NCBI GenBank assembly: GCA_947034895.1 | Contig: OX344764.1 | Coordinates: 24,118,001-24,182,000 of the forward strand | Source: Rhytidiadelphus loreus | Lineage: Eukaryota; Streptophyta; Bryopsida; Hypnales; Hylocomiaceae | DNA: 64,000 nucleotides | Direction: 5' to 3' | In this document: positions 41,108 through 51,944 of the stretch, piece after piece | Layout: every line of letters starts with the position of its first letter | Numbering within the stretch: the stretch's first letter is position 1 | The notes under the pieces: generated by a model | Seen by the model: only the letters and a program-made list of their open reading frames with translations | Database searches by the model: none | Told to the model about the DNA's origin: nothing | Translations under genes and position numbers: made by a program

Positions 41108-43189
41108 TCACCTCTGCGCCTTCTTCAAGCTGGTACCGCCTTGCTTTGTAGGTGCCTTGGCAATTACTTTGGGTGGAGTCGATTTAATGGCCGATTGGAT
41201 TATCACCTTGCGAGAAGGGGTTGATTGAGTTGGTGGAGGCAACTTGTCATCTTCATCTGTGTTGGATCTGGTTTTGTAATCTTCCTCTTTGGAATCATCA
41301 ATCTGTTGCACGTCCACCTTCTTTGATGATGAAGGATCACTCAAGTTCATCACGGTGCTCTTCCTCCTTGACATCAATTGTTGCATGTGTGCAAACTCTT
41401 CTGGATTGGTTCAAGTCGAATTCGTCATGGCCCCGATTCGTTAAGCAAGGTTGCTCCAGGTCTTCAATGCAAATAATTTGAAAGTCCCTTCCACTTGTGT
41501 TTGGGTGGGCTGAACACCTGACTAGGTGGAAACTTCCGGTTGCACAAGAATTGGTCTTGGACTCGGCTCGTTGACTGATCCGGTTGCAGTTTTCCCACTT
41601 GCCTGTGAAATTTGCATAGAACTCAAAGAAGAACCTCCAGGTTGTCAAAGCGAAGACTTCAATCCTTCAGACAATGGCGGGGTCGAAGTGTGGGGAACCG
41701 ACTTAGTTAGAGTCGCTAGAAACATGGTGGTAGGGACTTCCAAAAACTACAAGAAATTCATCATTTTATTTGGGTTAAGGTGCCCCAATAGTTGACGCAT
41801 CTCCTTCAGTACCGCCTCCATCTTAGCTTGAAAATCAACCAGGATTGTTACCACCTTCAATCCGGAAACTTGGCCTTCTTTAAGTAACTGGGTGTTGAAA
41901 AATTCGGATCTCACTATGACGTTCGCTGATGGCACAACTAACTCTGGCAGGGTCCAAACTAGGCAGAAACTGTCCATGTCCTTCCGCCTCGCTAACGCTC
42001 AACTCGCCTTCTGTCCAATTTAGCCAGATTTGAAGGTTGTCCCGTTCCTTCTCCAACTTCCACATCTGCTTGTCCTTTCCGTACAGCACCTCCAGTCACA
42101 GCTGTTGCTTGAGTTCATCAAGGATTTGATCTACCTTGATGTTCCTCAATGTTTGATGCCGAGCAGAAGATCCACCATGTTGTTATGTATCTCCTTGGCC
42201 CATTGCATCCACTAAAGTCCAATATCGAAGAGATCTGGAACATTAATAGGAATTTTGACCCAATCTGTTGTTTTGGTCGTGTTGATCATCAACAACTTTC
42301 TGTTGATCAATAGAAATTTGTTGATGATCAACGCGACCAAAACAACAGATTGGGCCAAATTTTCTACTAGTGAAAGTAGAGTTGCTTCTCCTTTCTTTGG
42401 CTTCGGCAACTTCCCCCGTGAACTTGGATCGGTAGACTTTCTCCGCTTGTCCAGTCACTCGCCAACGTCATGTCTCTCCTCCGGAAGTTCCTCGTCTTCC
42501 AACTCCGGATCTTCTACCTCGACTCTGTCCGTGAGGTCGTATTTGAGGATCTCGGCCCAGGTATTGTATGCTATTACCTCTAGATTGTTCAAAACCTCCT
42601 TATGATGATAGAGGTGGAACATGTAGGGATTAATTGGGCTAAGCTTACTTCGCAAAACATGCTCCGTGAGTTTCACTACTATTGCTGCGATTACCCTACT
42701 CCAATGTACGATTCTAGCTATCCTCCAGTGCCCCAAAGATGGTGTTGGCCACAGTGTTCATAACACAAGTTGGCTTTTCCAGATACTTGAGTGGAATTAG
42801 GAATTCCAATATCCATCTGTGCCTATTGTCCTTATAGTCGCTAATCGCGTAACCCTCTTTGCATTTGCCGGATTTTGGAACTTTCCATTTGCGTACTTGT
42901 CCGTCCGGGAGGCTAATCCGAATTTGGCCTTCTTGAACAAGTATACTTCTACTTAGATATCCTCAATCCACGCTACAGGTTGACCCCTTATTGTCAACTT
43001 ATACTAATTTAGAACTTCTACAATGAGTTCTTGAATCATCTCCTCACTTTTGAGGTTCCACGGCCTCTATATAAGTCCTAAACATCCCATCCTCACTAGG
43101 TTCTCCTCTAACTGCTTCCAGATAGTCGGATCGAACGGAGAAACCATCCGAGCTGTGACTCGGGGTTTAGGGATACCGCTTTGCTCCAT
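41108..43189 (-). pseudogene. Decayed retroelement-like ORF, unknown family
   Basis: From an ATG at 43189 the minus strand gives coding-like sequence in changing frames down to 41108. It opens PKPRVTARMVSPFDPTIWKQ, is cut by a TAG at 43067-43069, continues RPWNLKSEEMIQELI with further stops, shifts frame near 42.85 kb, then reads KYLEKPTCVMNTVANTIFGA and KLSPINPYMFHLYHHKEVLN with an acidic run DRVEVEDPELEDEELPEE. The tail (about 41386-41108) is Lys/Ser/Pro-rich and acidic. The layout suggests a gag-like or accessory protein of a plant retroelement; I saw no protease, reverse transcriptase or integrase motif. A 112-bp palindrome interrupts it at 42251-42362. Confidence 0.5.
42251..42362. repeat. 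112-bp near-perfect palindrome
   Basis: Arms 42251-42295 and 42318-42362 are reverse complements with only a few mismatches (CAATCTGTTGTTTTGGTCG on the left, CGACCAAAACAACAGATTG on the right). The 22-bp middle, CTTTCTGTTGATCAATAGAA-like, is itself nearly palindromic. It could be a tiny foldback MITE or a small-RNA hairpin; it lies inside the decayed ORF. Confidence 0.85.
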
Positions 43190-43960
43190 CGGGTACTGAC
43201 AAAGAACAAAAAATCTAACCCGATGCAAACAACACCGACCTCGCCTCTCTCTCTCCCTAGTACAATCCCTATCCACCACTCTTTCACTCAAATAGACGCG
43301 TGCGGAGTATTGCAAAACTGAAAGAGAGAAAAATAAAATAGACGTAGGCTTTAAGTACTTTCCGAGTGTCTGCTGTTTCTCAGAGATGAATGGGTATGAG
43401 ACCATTCCCGTAACAATACCCTATGTTCCTAGCCTAGAACTTAAGTCATAGGTTCTGTGCATCCGGTACTTTCTAGATTCCGGATCAGGGTTCTATAATA
43501 TCCGTTACGGTTTTTACCTACCCGGAAACTAACTATCCTAAAGCTACTCACAATTGTTCCTAATTTCCTACGTCTAGGCAAAAATCAATTTTTTTTACTC
43601 TATGCTAGCCCTATTCTATTCTATTTCTATACGTTGATGATTTCAGTACTCTCACAAGGTTTGAAGTGCAAGTCATGGAAAATATACAAAGTAAAGTATT
43701 GTTATAAGGAAATCCTCCAATTGCCTTGATGGAATATACCTCAAATTGTAAATGGCTTGAAATACAAAGGACCTAAGTGGTTCTTCAATTGTCATTGGCA
43801 AAGGTATCAATAGTCAGACAACTTATGCAAAAACAATGAACTTATTGGCATCACTGAAGTAGAACAACAAATATAGAATGATGGGTATAGAAGCCTATTT
43901 TGGGATTGTTCCCCTTGTTGTGAACATCAAAGTATAGTCAAAATTTAAAAATATAAAAAA
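43190..43960. other. Intergenic DNA
   Basis: No gene was recognised. Near 43.46-43.52 kb, ATCCGGTACTTTCTAGATTCC-type and TACCCGGAAAC phrases loosely resemble TTTCCGGATATC near 35.03 kb, a possible trace of paired LTRs that I could not confirm. Confidence 0.3.
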
Positions 43961-43964
43961 ATTA

Positions 43965-44115
43965 TTTAAAAATAAAAAATGACTTAAAAATAAAAAAATG
44001 ACTTAAAAATAAAAAAATGACTTAAAAATAAAAAATGATTTAAAAATAAAAAATGACTTAAAAATAAAAAATGACTTAAAAATAAAAAATGATTTAAAAA
44101 TAAAAAATTATATGT
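43965..44115. repeat. 19-20-bp tandem repeat, about 8 copies
   Basis: The unit ATGACTTAAAAATAAAAAA (with GATTT variants) repeats about eight times. It is followed by AAAATTATTAAAATTATT repeats at about 44123-44160. Confidence 0.9.
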
Positions 44116-44165
44116 AAATTAAAAATTATTAAAATTATTAAAATTATTAAAATTATTAAAAATTA

Positions 44166-46219
44166 AAAATTTTAAAAATGAGTTTTTATCGAAACTTCCC
44201 TATTAGTTATAGAGTAGCTTCTTTTTTTCCTTCGAAATTCATATGCAAGATTAGAATCAATTCTGTATTATTATAACAAGAACTAATTCTACTTTTAATC
44301 ATGTTGGGAAGCCTATATCAGAGTAAGATAGTAGGGAATTTCATGTTCAGTTAGTAAAACATGAACTTGTATACTAATGCAAATTAAGCAGGTCATGGAA
44401 ATCCTCACAGTTAAAAAACCCAAGTACCAGATTTAAGCAACAAAAAATTAGAGGAGAGAATGTATGTTTGGTAAAAAATATATCAAGATCTGTGAGAAGA
44501 GCTTCAGACAGCCCTGTCTGGATACAATCTAATTGGCCGATAAGGCTCAAAGTTTGTAAAATTTTTTGACTAGCGCATAGCTGCTGTCTGATCAACTAAT
44601 ATGAGAAAAATAGTTTGAACTTATTTTTGAAAAAACCACAACATATTATACATAAGCTCCCACTGAAGTTATGGAAAAAAGATTCCACCAACGCCAACAG
44701 AAGCCACAAAGACGTTGCTCACGTCAAAACACCATAGCTTGAAATTTTTGAAAAAATTCCTTAGGAGGTGGTAATCCTCACCTGTGCCCATGTCCAACAG
44801 CAAACAGTTAGTATGCCACGAGATGTACACGAGGTGTCTACAAATTACCACAACTTGTCATCGTATATTCACCCAAGAAAAAAGAACAAACCAAATCCAA
44901 AAAACCACACAATTTGTATTTCAAAAGCGTTAGTAATCAGGATACTATGGATAAAACATAACACTTGTTGGCTGCTGTTCTGTGACCCTAGCACCATTTC
45001 CACAAAAAAATATCAACCTGTATTGCTAATCCTACCAAATGGCCAGACACTCTCTTGTACAGAGAATTTTCAAAAAAGCCCGCCTAAGCAAAGCCTGAAG
45101 AATTCCGAGGGAAGATGAAACACCAGCTTGAAGTGGACATAGTCATTTATTGACATATCCAGCATGTTCAAACATTAGTTTACCAACCGTATTAAGTTCT
45201 TTTTAAACGATTGTTTTAGTAACTAGTCTTGGTTTAATCAGGACATAATGTACTAAATCTCTGTCAAAATCATATTCGGCAAGAGTAACTTACAGCTAAG
45301 AGAACCCAGTTGTGTACAAGCCTGCTCAGAAGGCAGTTTAACAACCAGAGCCTTGAGAACCAGAAACTAATGCTAAAAATCTTTTGAGGAAAATTATTTG
45401 CAAAAACAGGAGTATCGACTTTTTTGAAATGGAGCAGGAGTGGGACAACATACTGTCCATAACATACTTTTGCAAGAATCAGTAAAATCTGGTTATGTAA
45501 CCCAGAGATTATTCTTCAGTATTTATGTCAGAAATTTTCCGATTATAAATAAGTTTTTTTTTTTTAAAAACTTAAAGAATATCAAAATCTTTGAACTAGC
45601 AATAGATTTATAAAATGTCTAGGATTAGGACATAGATTATAAAGTCTAAAAAAAGAAAAAAGAAAAAAGAAAAAATTAACTTTGGTTCTCATTTTAAGGA
45701 CTTAAAATTTATTTTTTTATTTTTTTCAAAAAAAAAAAATCTAACAGTGGCATTCTTTCACTGCCAGGGGAACAACACCAGAAACGGCCCTGAAACGGCC
45801 CTCTGGAGTTTGGGACCCCAAAATCTCCTCTAATACATTCTTCTTTTGACAGAAATTAAAGCATTCTATGATAAAATCTGATTTTTTATGACAACAAGGG
45901 ATAATGTGTCACTCCATTAATGGTGAGTATTTTGTACTTGACTTGGGTGGTTATGGGTACGTTTATTACCGTAGTCTACTGGCGGTTTTGTAATTTCAGG
46001 CTGATTACTTAAAAAATTCACAGAAATTACAGTTTTAATCGGAAAATTATAATTCGACTTGGGTTTGATTCGTGAAACAAGTGCACACCTCTGAAAAATA
46101 TGTGCCCCTTTTGGAATTGGTTCCAAGATATTCACATTGCAAATCAAGGGGGTGATAGGTAGTTCTACGTTAGTGGCTACCAAATGTCACCGAAAGAGTC
46201 ACATGACTCTACCTCTAGT
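44166..46219. other. Intergenic DNA and GH3 gene 3' flank
   Basis: No gene was recognised. A (AAAAAAG)n microsatellite lies at about 45648-45675. GAAACGGCCCT is directly repeated at 45782-45802. Confidence 0.4.
45962..45967 (-). terminator. Poly(A) signal candidate of GH3 gene
   Basis: AATAAA on the minus strand, about 255 bases after the GH3 stop codon. Confidence 0.4.
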
Positions 46220-49200
46220 CTACATCTTAAGTCCCATTTTCAAGCCCCACCCAAAAGGAAACAAGGGATTGTAGTACTTGTCCCCGACATTCATGGGCAA
46301 CTGATCCACACGGCGAAACCAAGTGCTGGCCAGCTTCCCTTGAAACTCGAAGCTGCCGAAGAGCACCTCCGCCACGCCGCGGCCTTCGGAGCCCGGCAGC
46401 CAGGCCGCGACGAAGGCGTCCATGTAGCCGACGTAAGGCTCCACCACCAGCGGTCGGCCGGAGACCAGGACCACCACGCAGGGGACGTTGGAGCATGTGT
46501 CTTTGATCAAGGCCGGGTAAGGGGCCGGCATGTTGAGGTTGTTGAGGTTGTCGCCCGCCACTTCGGCGTAGGGCTGCTCGCCCACGACCGCGATGGCGTA
46601 GTCGAAGTTCTTGCCCTTGGCGTAGTTGGTGGAGGGAGTGGCTTGGTAGTCCACTTGGGTGCTCTTGCTCACCACTTGCTGGATGCCGCCCAGGATCGTG
46701 GTCCCTGAAAAAGACGACGTATCAGTACCTTAACATTCTTCTCCACGGCAATTCAAGACGCTTAAATTCTAGATAGAAAATACCAGGGGTAGAATTCAAC
46801 AAACAAGAAGATACTGTGTGCCAAGGAGCTGGCATGTTAGATGAAGTATCGAGTACAGTGAAATACATTGACTATGTGAACGAAACAAAAGACTGAAGGA
46901 TTTTTGACAGTGGCACGTACAAACAAGGGTACTACGTGAGTGGGGTGTTTTTTAGATGAGGTGGAGACGCTTTGATTACCTGTGGTGGTAGAGCCTTTGG
47001 AGCCTTGCCAACTGATAGTCCAGCCTCCACATTGCAAACCAATGTCATTAGCGTGAGCTCCCACAACTAAGACCTTCTTAGCAGACTTGTTCAACGGCAA
47101 AATTTTCTTCCTCAAACCGTCACCGTTCTTCAAGAGCACCAGGGACTTTCGCACTGCTTCTCGTGCTAACGCCCCATGCGACTGCAACCAATTACAAAAG
47201 AACGAAACACAGTTAATGGATTAATCTCACCACTGAGATGAGGATTTTGACATGTGAGGACAGAGGAGGTTACTTAACCTGATCCCGTTTCCTATACTGA
47301 ACATCAATGTCGTTAAACTGACACTTTTGGGGAGCCGCAACCTGAAACATACTGAAAACCTAGACCAGTGACCAGTCCTAGTTTTTAGAGTCTTGTGTGA
47401 AATGAATGTCAGAATTTTTGGAGCCTCGAACTGCTCCAATTTAACAAAATTGACGATACCGACCCCCGTTGCCAACTGCAACTCAGTACTTTCAATATAC
47501 TTGATTGAACTTCATATAGCAAGTTTGGTGTAAGAATTAAATGGCTAACTAGCGATCTTCGAATGAAAGTGGGGTTGTCTACTGTTCCTCCAGTAGTACT
47601 CCTCCATTGAATGATTGCATAAAAACTCACGCATTCAGTGAGAAAAATTAGATCTCAAGAGAGTTTGCCTCATGAAGTACCTGGCAAGGTGATCTCCCCA
47701 GAGATCTAGATGCTAATCTCTCAATGAACGTAGCATACTCGTACACATTCATTATTGCTTGCAAACAGTATCCTCCATGACGAATCCATCAGCGACGGAG
47801 AAACTAATTAATTTCCAAATTATGTGATGTAGACCGATCTGAAGCAACAGGGAGGGAACTCACCAGCGAGCCCAGGTACGCCTTGAGGCTGTCCTCCCCA
47901 TATGGATGCTCGAACAGCCCCGCACGCAACTTCACTCGCAAGACCCTCGTCACAGCGTCATTGATCCTGGCCATCGCAATGGCGCCATTACCCACATGCC
48001 TCTTCACGATGGCGATGAAGTCGACGTATTCATACGGCACCATCACCAAATCGATGCCGGCGTTGATCGCAAGCCTGACAGAGTTCGCATAATTCGCCCC
48101 CCAGGGGGTGGTCATGCGATCCACGCCCTCCCAGTCCGAGATGACGACGCCCTGGAACCCCATCCGGCCTTTCAAGATATCAGTGAGCAGGAACTTGTTG
48201 CCGTGCATCTTCTGGTTGTTCCAGCTGGAGTAGGACACCATGATAGTTGAGACGCCCTTGGCGATGGCGTCAGGGTAGGCGGGCATGTGCTTCTTCACGA
48301 GCGTTTCGTAGCTGAGTTGCGTGTTGCCCATGTCAACGCCGCCCCATGTCCCGCCGTCGCCCACGAAGTGCTTCGCGCAGGCCAGTACCTTGTGCCTGCT
48401 TGGAAACCACAAACAAAACCCAGGATTTAACCCCCTAATGCACAAACAATCTTGTTTCGATTGTTTTCAATTGTACAAATATCTCACAACGATTTTGTGC
48501 GAGGAGGTTGCAGGTACGTTGTAGGTTGCAGCTTTCCAAGAGGTCGACAGTGCCAACATGAAATTTGAATAACATATGTTGTTGTGCCTCTTGTAATTAT
48601 TGAGGTCTACATTTAATGGCGTATGAGGTGTCCTGTGGGAGTGTGGGTTGTATAATACCATTTGAGTGACAATTTTGACCTAGTTAACAGTTGCAATGAA
48701 CCATCGTAAGATAACTAGATCTAATTGCAACCCAAGTTATGCAATTGACTTGTACGTCAATTGAATCAAGCTTCCAAAGAGCTTGAGAATGAGGGTTTGA
48801 GTTGCTATGTCTTTCACTGGGAGGATCGTGGGGTTAGCCTGGGCTAACAGGGTTCCAGGGGTGTTTCAGCCCCTGTTCGGCATTTCAGAGCTTGTTTCCA
48901 TTGCAGTTAGGCTAGAGGGTGTGGTGTTCAACATCCAGCTGTGCATTTTGGACCGTGCATTGTTGCATGCTGGACCCTCCAATCCAGCGTCAATGATAAC
49001 ATGCTCTTAATTGATCCCTTAGCTCTATGCAAGTTTGAACACAACGTCAATTTCGTTAAATTGGCTGTATTGCATTTCTTTGTTAAATCTTTCAACATAA
49101 TTCTGTGTTCTGAAATATAAGTCCATATCTATTCTAGATGTTAGACCTTTATGTACACATCTGTCACAATTTTTGGCGCCGGAATCACGTCACTTTCACG

Positions 49201-50193
49201 AAATTGACGTTATGCATAGTTATCTTAGGACTAGGAATGATTTTCGCTCTGGGTTACTACTGTACCCTCCGTTTCCTCTAACGACACACCCTGTGGTTGC
49301 ACATTCCCCGTATGCCCTGGGAATCTCTCGTGTTGAATACACTTCTGAATGAACAACTTCCACATGCCAAGTTGTTACCACATGCGACAGGGAGCCCATT
49401 TTTTATCCCCAAATTAGGGTTCCAGTTACCGTCTCTCTTATCTCGTCAAAATTAGGCTTCAGGAACTCATTAGTGTGTTGACTCTCTCATCTACCCCCAA
49501 TCCGGAAAACAATTTTCAGGTTCCCATCAATGGGAGTTCGACTCACCTGTCCTGCAAGTACGGTCCCTTCCACCCCGCCGGACACTGCCCTTGCAACCCA
49601 TCAATAATACTCGTCATACTCCTCACCACTTCCGGATCTTCACTGTAACTCTCATAGCACCTCCCCCACCTCGGATCCCTGCACACCGCCAGACACGGCG
49701 CGAACGAGTACACGATTCCCGTGGCCCTCACCTCCAGCGCCGTCGCATTTCCAATCCTCCTCACCAGCCATGGATCCCTCGTGCACCCCAACCCCACGTT
49801 ATGCGGAAAGATGGTCGCCCCGTAGGCGTTGTTGTTCCCGTGGACGGCATCAATCCCGTACAGCATCGGAATGGCCAGACGGGTGCTGAGGGCGCCGGAC
49901 TGGAGAATGTTGGTCATGGCCATCCACTGGGAGGGAGTGGCGCGGAATGTGGGCTCGGTGCCGTCGCCGCTCAGGACGGAACCGATCTTGTACTTCTGGA
50001 GGACGGAAGGGGTGGCGACGCTTTGCTCGATTTGAGTCATCTGGCCGATCTTCTCGTCGAGAGTCATGCGGGAAAGGAGGTCGGAGACGCGATTCTCGAT
50101 GGGTTGGCGGGGGTCTTTGTACAATTGGGCGGCGGCAGGATTTGCAAGTACCATGATCAAGGCAAACAGCCCCCATTGTGATGATAATCCCAT
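46220..50193 (-). CDS. GH3 beta-glucan exohydrolase / beta-glucosidase, secreted
   Basis: Predicted retaining exo-beta-glucanase of glycoside hydrolase family 3, acting on cell-wall beta-glucans. Four exons on the minus strand join in phase: 50193-49547, 48395-47864, 47181-46980 and 46704-46220, giving 621 residues, close to barley exohydrolase ExoI with its signal. All three introns (1151, 682 and 275 bp) are GT..AG. Residues 1-22 form a signal peptide ending AAA before QLYKDP. The N-terminal barrel has GIDAVHG (Asp115), CRDPRWGR (Arg175), AKHFVGDGG (Lys224-His225) and the nucleophile Asp303 in GVVISDWEG. The C-terminal domain has [10 protein letters not shown] (Trp447), the probable acid/base Glu508 in [13 protein letters not shown], and ends [10 protein letters not shown] ... 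PLFPFGWGL. All catalytic positions known from the barley enzyme are present, so it should be active. Intron 1 carries a MITE. A tandem duplication lies in the presumed promoter. Confidence 0.95.
49043..49211. mobile_element. MITE, AACGTCAATTT family, copy in GH3 intron 1
   Basis: 169 bp with ends AACGTCAATTTCGTTAAA and TTTCACGAAATTGACGTT, exact inverted repeats over at least 14 bp. The interior has GTTAGACCTTTATGTACACA and GTCACAATTT, as in the copies at 16574 and 18590. It lies wholly inside the first intron of the GH3 gene and is spliced out. Confidence 0.75.
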
Positions 50194-50556
50194 CTCAAGT
50201 ACGTGGTGATGCGATCGCTACCTGAATCAACAACCACATCACTCTACTTAAATTAAAATCGTTTGCATCTCCGGCCGGAATAAAATGGTCGTGTATTCAG
50301 TAAAATGGCAAGCTCCAAGGCAGTATAGTTGTGATTCATATGTCCAAAGCTCAAGTGAAAAACTAGAACTGCTAAAGAGTTGAAGTTTCAGTTGGGGGTG
50401 ACTGAAACTGCGTCATATTTAAACGAATATGAGGTTCGAGACTAGACCCCACTGATTCCCTGCTCCAAATGCAAATTATACAAACTGGAAAAGACATGCA
50501 TGCATTATCAGTCCTTGTCGCTCCTAGCTCGAACCTCTGTCTGCAATCTTTCTTCA

Positions 50557-51110
50557 GACGGTTCAATCTCCTTTAACGACACGAGTACACGACGCAATGT
50601 ATCCGGATGTACGGTCAAGTCAACTGACAAGGCTCAAAAACTGAAACTGAACTTCCAGTCAGGTCATTCACAGTTGGCATGCACTACACATCTAGACTCC
50701 TGACACCATTCGAATTTCAGATCACTTGTTGAATAGCATGGGGGCAAGTGCAAGGCACTGCAGATGAGTCTCCGGTTCTTTACTGGGTCGATGACCAGAC
50801 GGATCAATCTCCTACAACGACACTACTACAGATCTCGACGTCCAAGGCCCCAATATAATATAAATTAAAACTGAACTTCCCGTCCCGTCCATGAGATTGG
50901 CCATTCACAGGTATCACTAAACATCTGGACACAGTAGACTCCTGAGTCCTGACACCATGATTCGAATTCCAGTGACAGAATTGAAGAGGAGATCGATCAG
51001 CGTGCCTGGGCGCTGTGCTCACAGCTCGATCACTTATTTGAAGAGCACCGTGGGAGCATCTGCAAGACTGCAAGGGCAAGTGCAAAGCCTCGCAGCTGAT
51101 CGAGTACGTG
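50557..51110. repeat. Tandem duplication upstream of GH3 gene
   Basis: GACGGTTCAATCTCC (50557) and GACGGATCAATCTCC (50798) begin two imperfect copies. Each runs through AACGACAC, CTGAACTTCC, CATTCACAG, CTAGACTCCTGACACCAT-like and GATCACTTRTT to GGGCAAGTGCAARG. The second copy has extra bases. Minus-strand frames here (50804-51184, 51030-51317) show no domain. Confidence 0.6.
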
Positions 51111-51362
51111 TGGAGGTTGTGCACTTTTAGCGGGACTTGTACGTGTGGTGGTTGTGCACTTGTACGGCGGTAGTGGCCATGCATCTGAGGCTCCAGGGGC
51201 CGAAAGATCAGGACGACGAAACATCGACGAATTCAGCAACTGCTTTGGGAAGAGATCGATGGAAGTCTGGAACTCCGGGTCTGGTTCGGTGGGCCTGATG
51301 ACTCCGTAATGGCGCACTGTATTTTGGTAGGCAGCTCCGTCTGTCTAGCAAGCCCTGTTTTT

Positions 51363-51944
51363 TTAACCCTTAAAGGACGAAGGGGTGACTTCATGAGCTT
51401 TGGAAATAGCAAAAGCACCCATTGGAAGTCAAAGGACTATAAAAGGCCTCCCCTTTTCACAACAAAATTTCAAGGATGAATAGTTGCATTTTTGTCCTAC
51501 TACAAAGGATTCCCTGTCATCCATTAGATGCCAAATTTTAAAACGCCGATTTAATAGTAATATGTTGACGTGGTTGGAACCAGATCTCTTGTACGCATGG
51601 CAGTTTCTTTTGTTTCTTTTTTCATTATAGTGCTAGATTACACCAGGGAAAACAATTAATTTGGCTGAAAAATGGAAACAAATCATGAAGTTTATCGTCA
51701 GAAAACTCGACAAATGAACCCTTAAACATCATAGAAGACGTTTGACATCCGATGGATGACAAGGAATCCTTGTAGTAGGACAAAAAATTCAACTATTCAT
51801 CCTCAGAATTTTGTTGTGAAAAGGGGAGGTCTTCTACAGTGGTTTGACTTCCAATGAGTGCTTTTGCTATTTCAAAGCCCATGATTCACACAGTAATGAA
51901 AAGGGATGATTTTCAAGGTCACCCCTTCATCCTTTAAGGGTTAA
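51363..51944. mobile_element. Head-to-head pair of TTAAGGGTT-ended MITEs
   Basis: The segment begins TTAACCCTTAAAGGACGAAGG and ends CTTCATCCTTTAAGGGTTAA (split from longer matches), and the arms are inverted copies over about 180 bp: CACCCATTGGAAGTCAAA with TTTGACTTCCAATGAGTG, and CAAGGATGAATAGTTG with CAACTATTCATCCTC. The right half (about 51718-51944) is a complete 226-bp unit like those at 6233-6684. The left half is the same unit inverted and partly deleted. Confidence 0.7.

Noticed and set aside
34980..43530. A full LTR retrotransposon with paired LTRs
   Set aside because: Some similar phrases occur (TTCCGGAT near 35.0 and 43.5 kb) and a retroelement-like ORF lies between, but no long matching ends, primer site or reverse transcriptase could be shown by eye.
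46184..46708. 174-codon plus-strand frame antisense to the GH3 gene
   Set aside because: It mirrors the last GH3 exon, whose protein carries all family motifs on the minus strand. GC-rich exons often leave the opposite strand open.
49591..50181. 196-codon plus-strand frame antisense to GH3 exon 1
   Set aside because: It is the shadow of exon 1. The His/Arg/Pro-rich composition is an artefact of the opposite strand.
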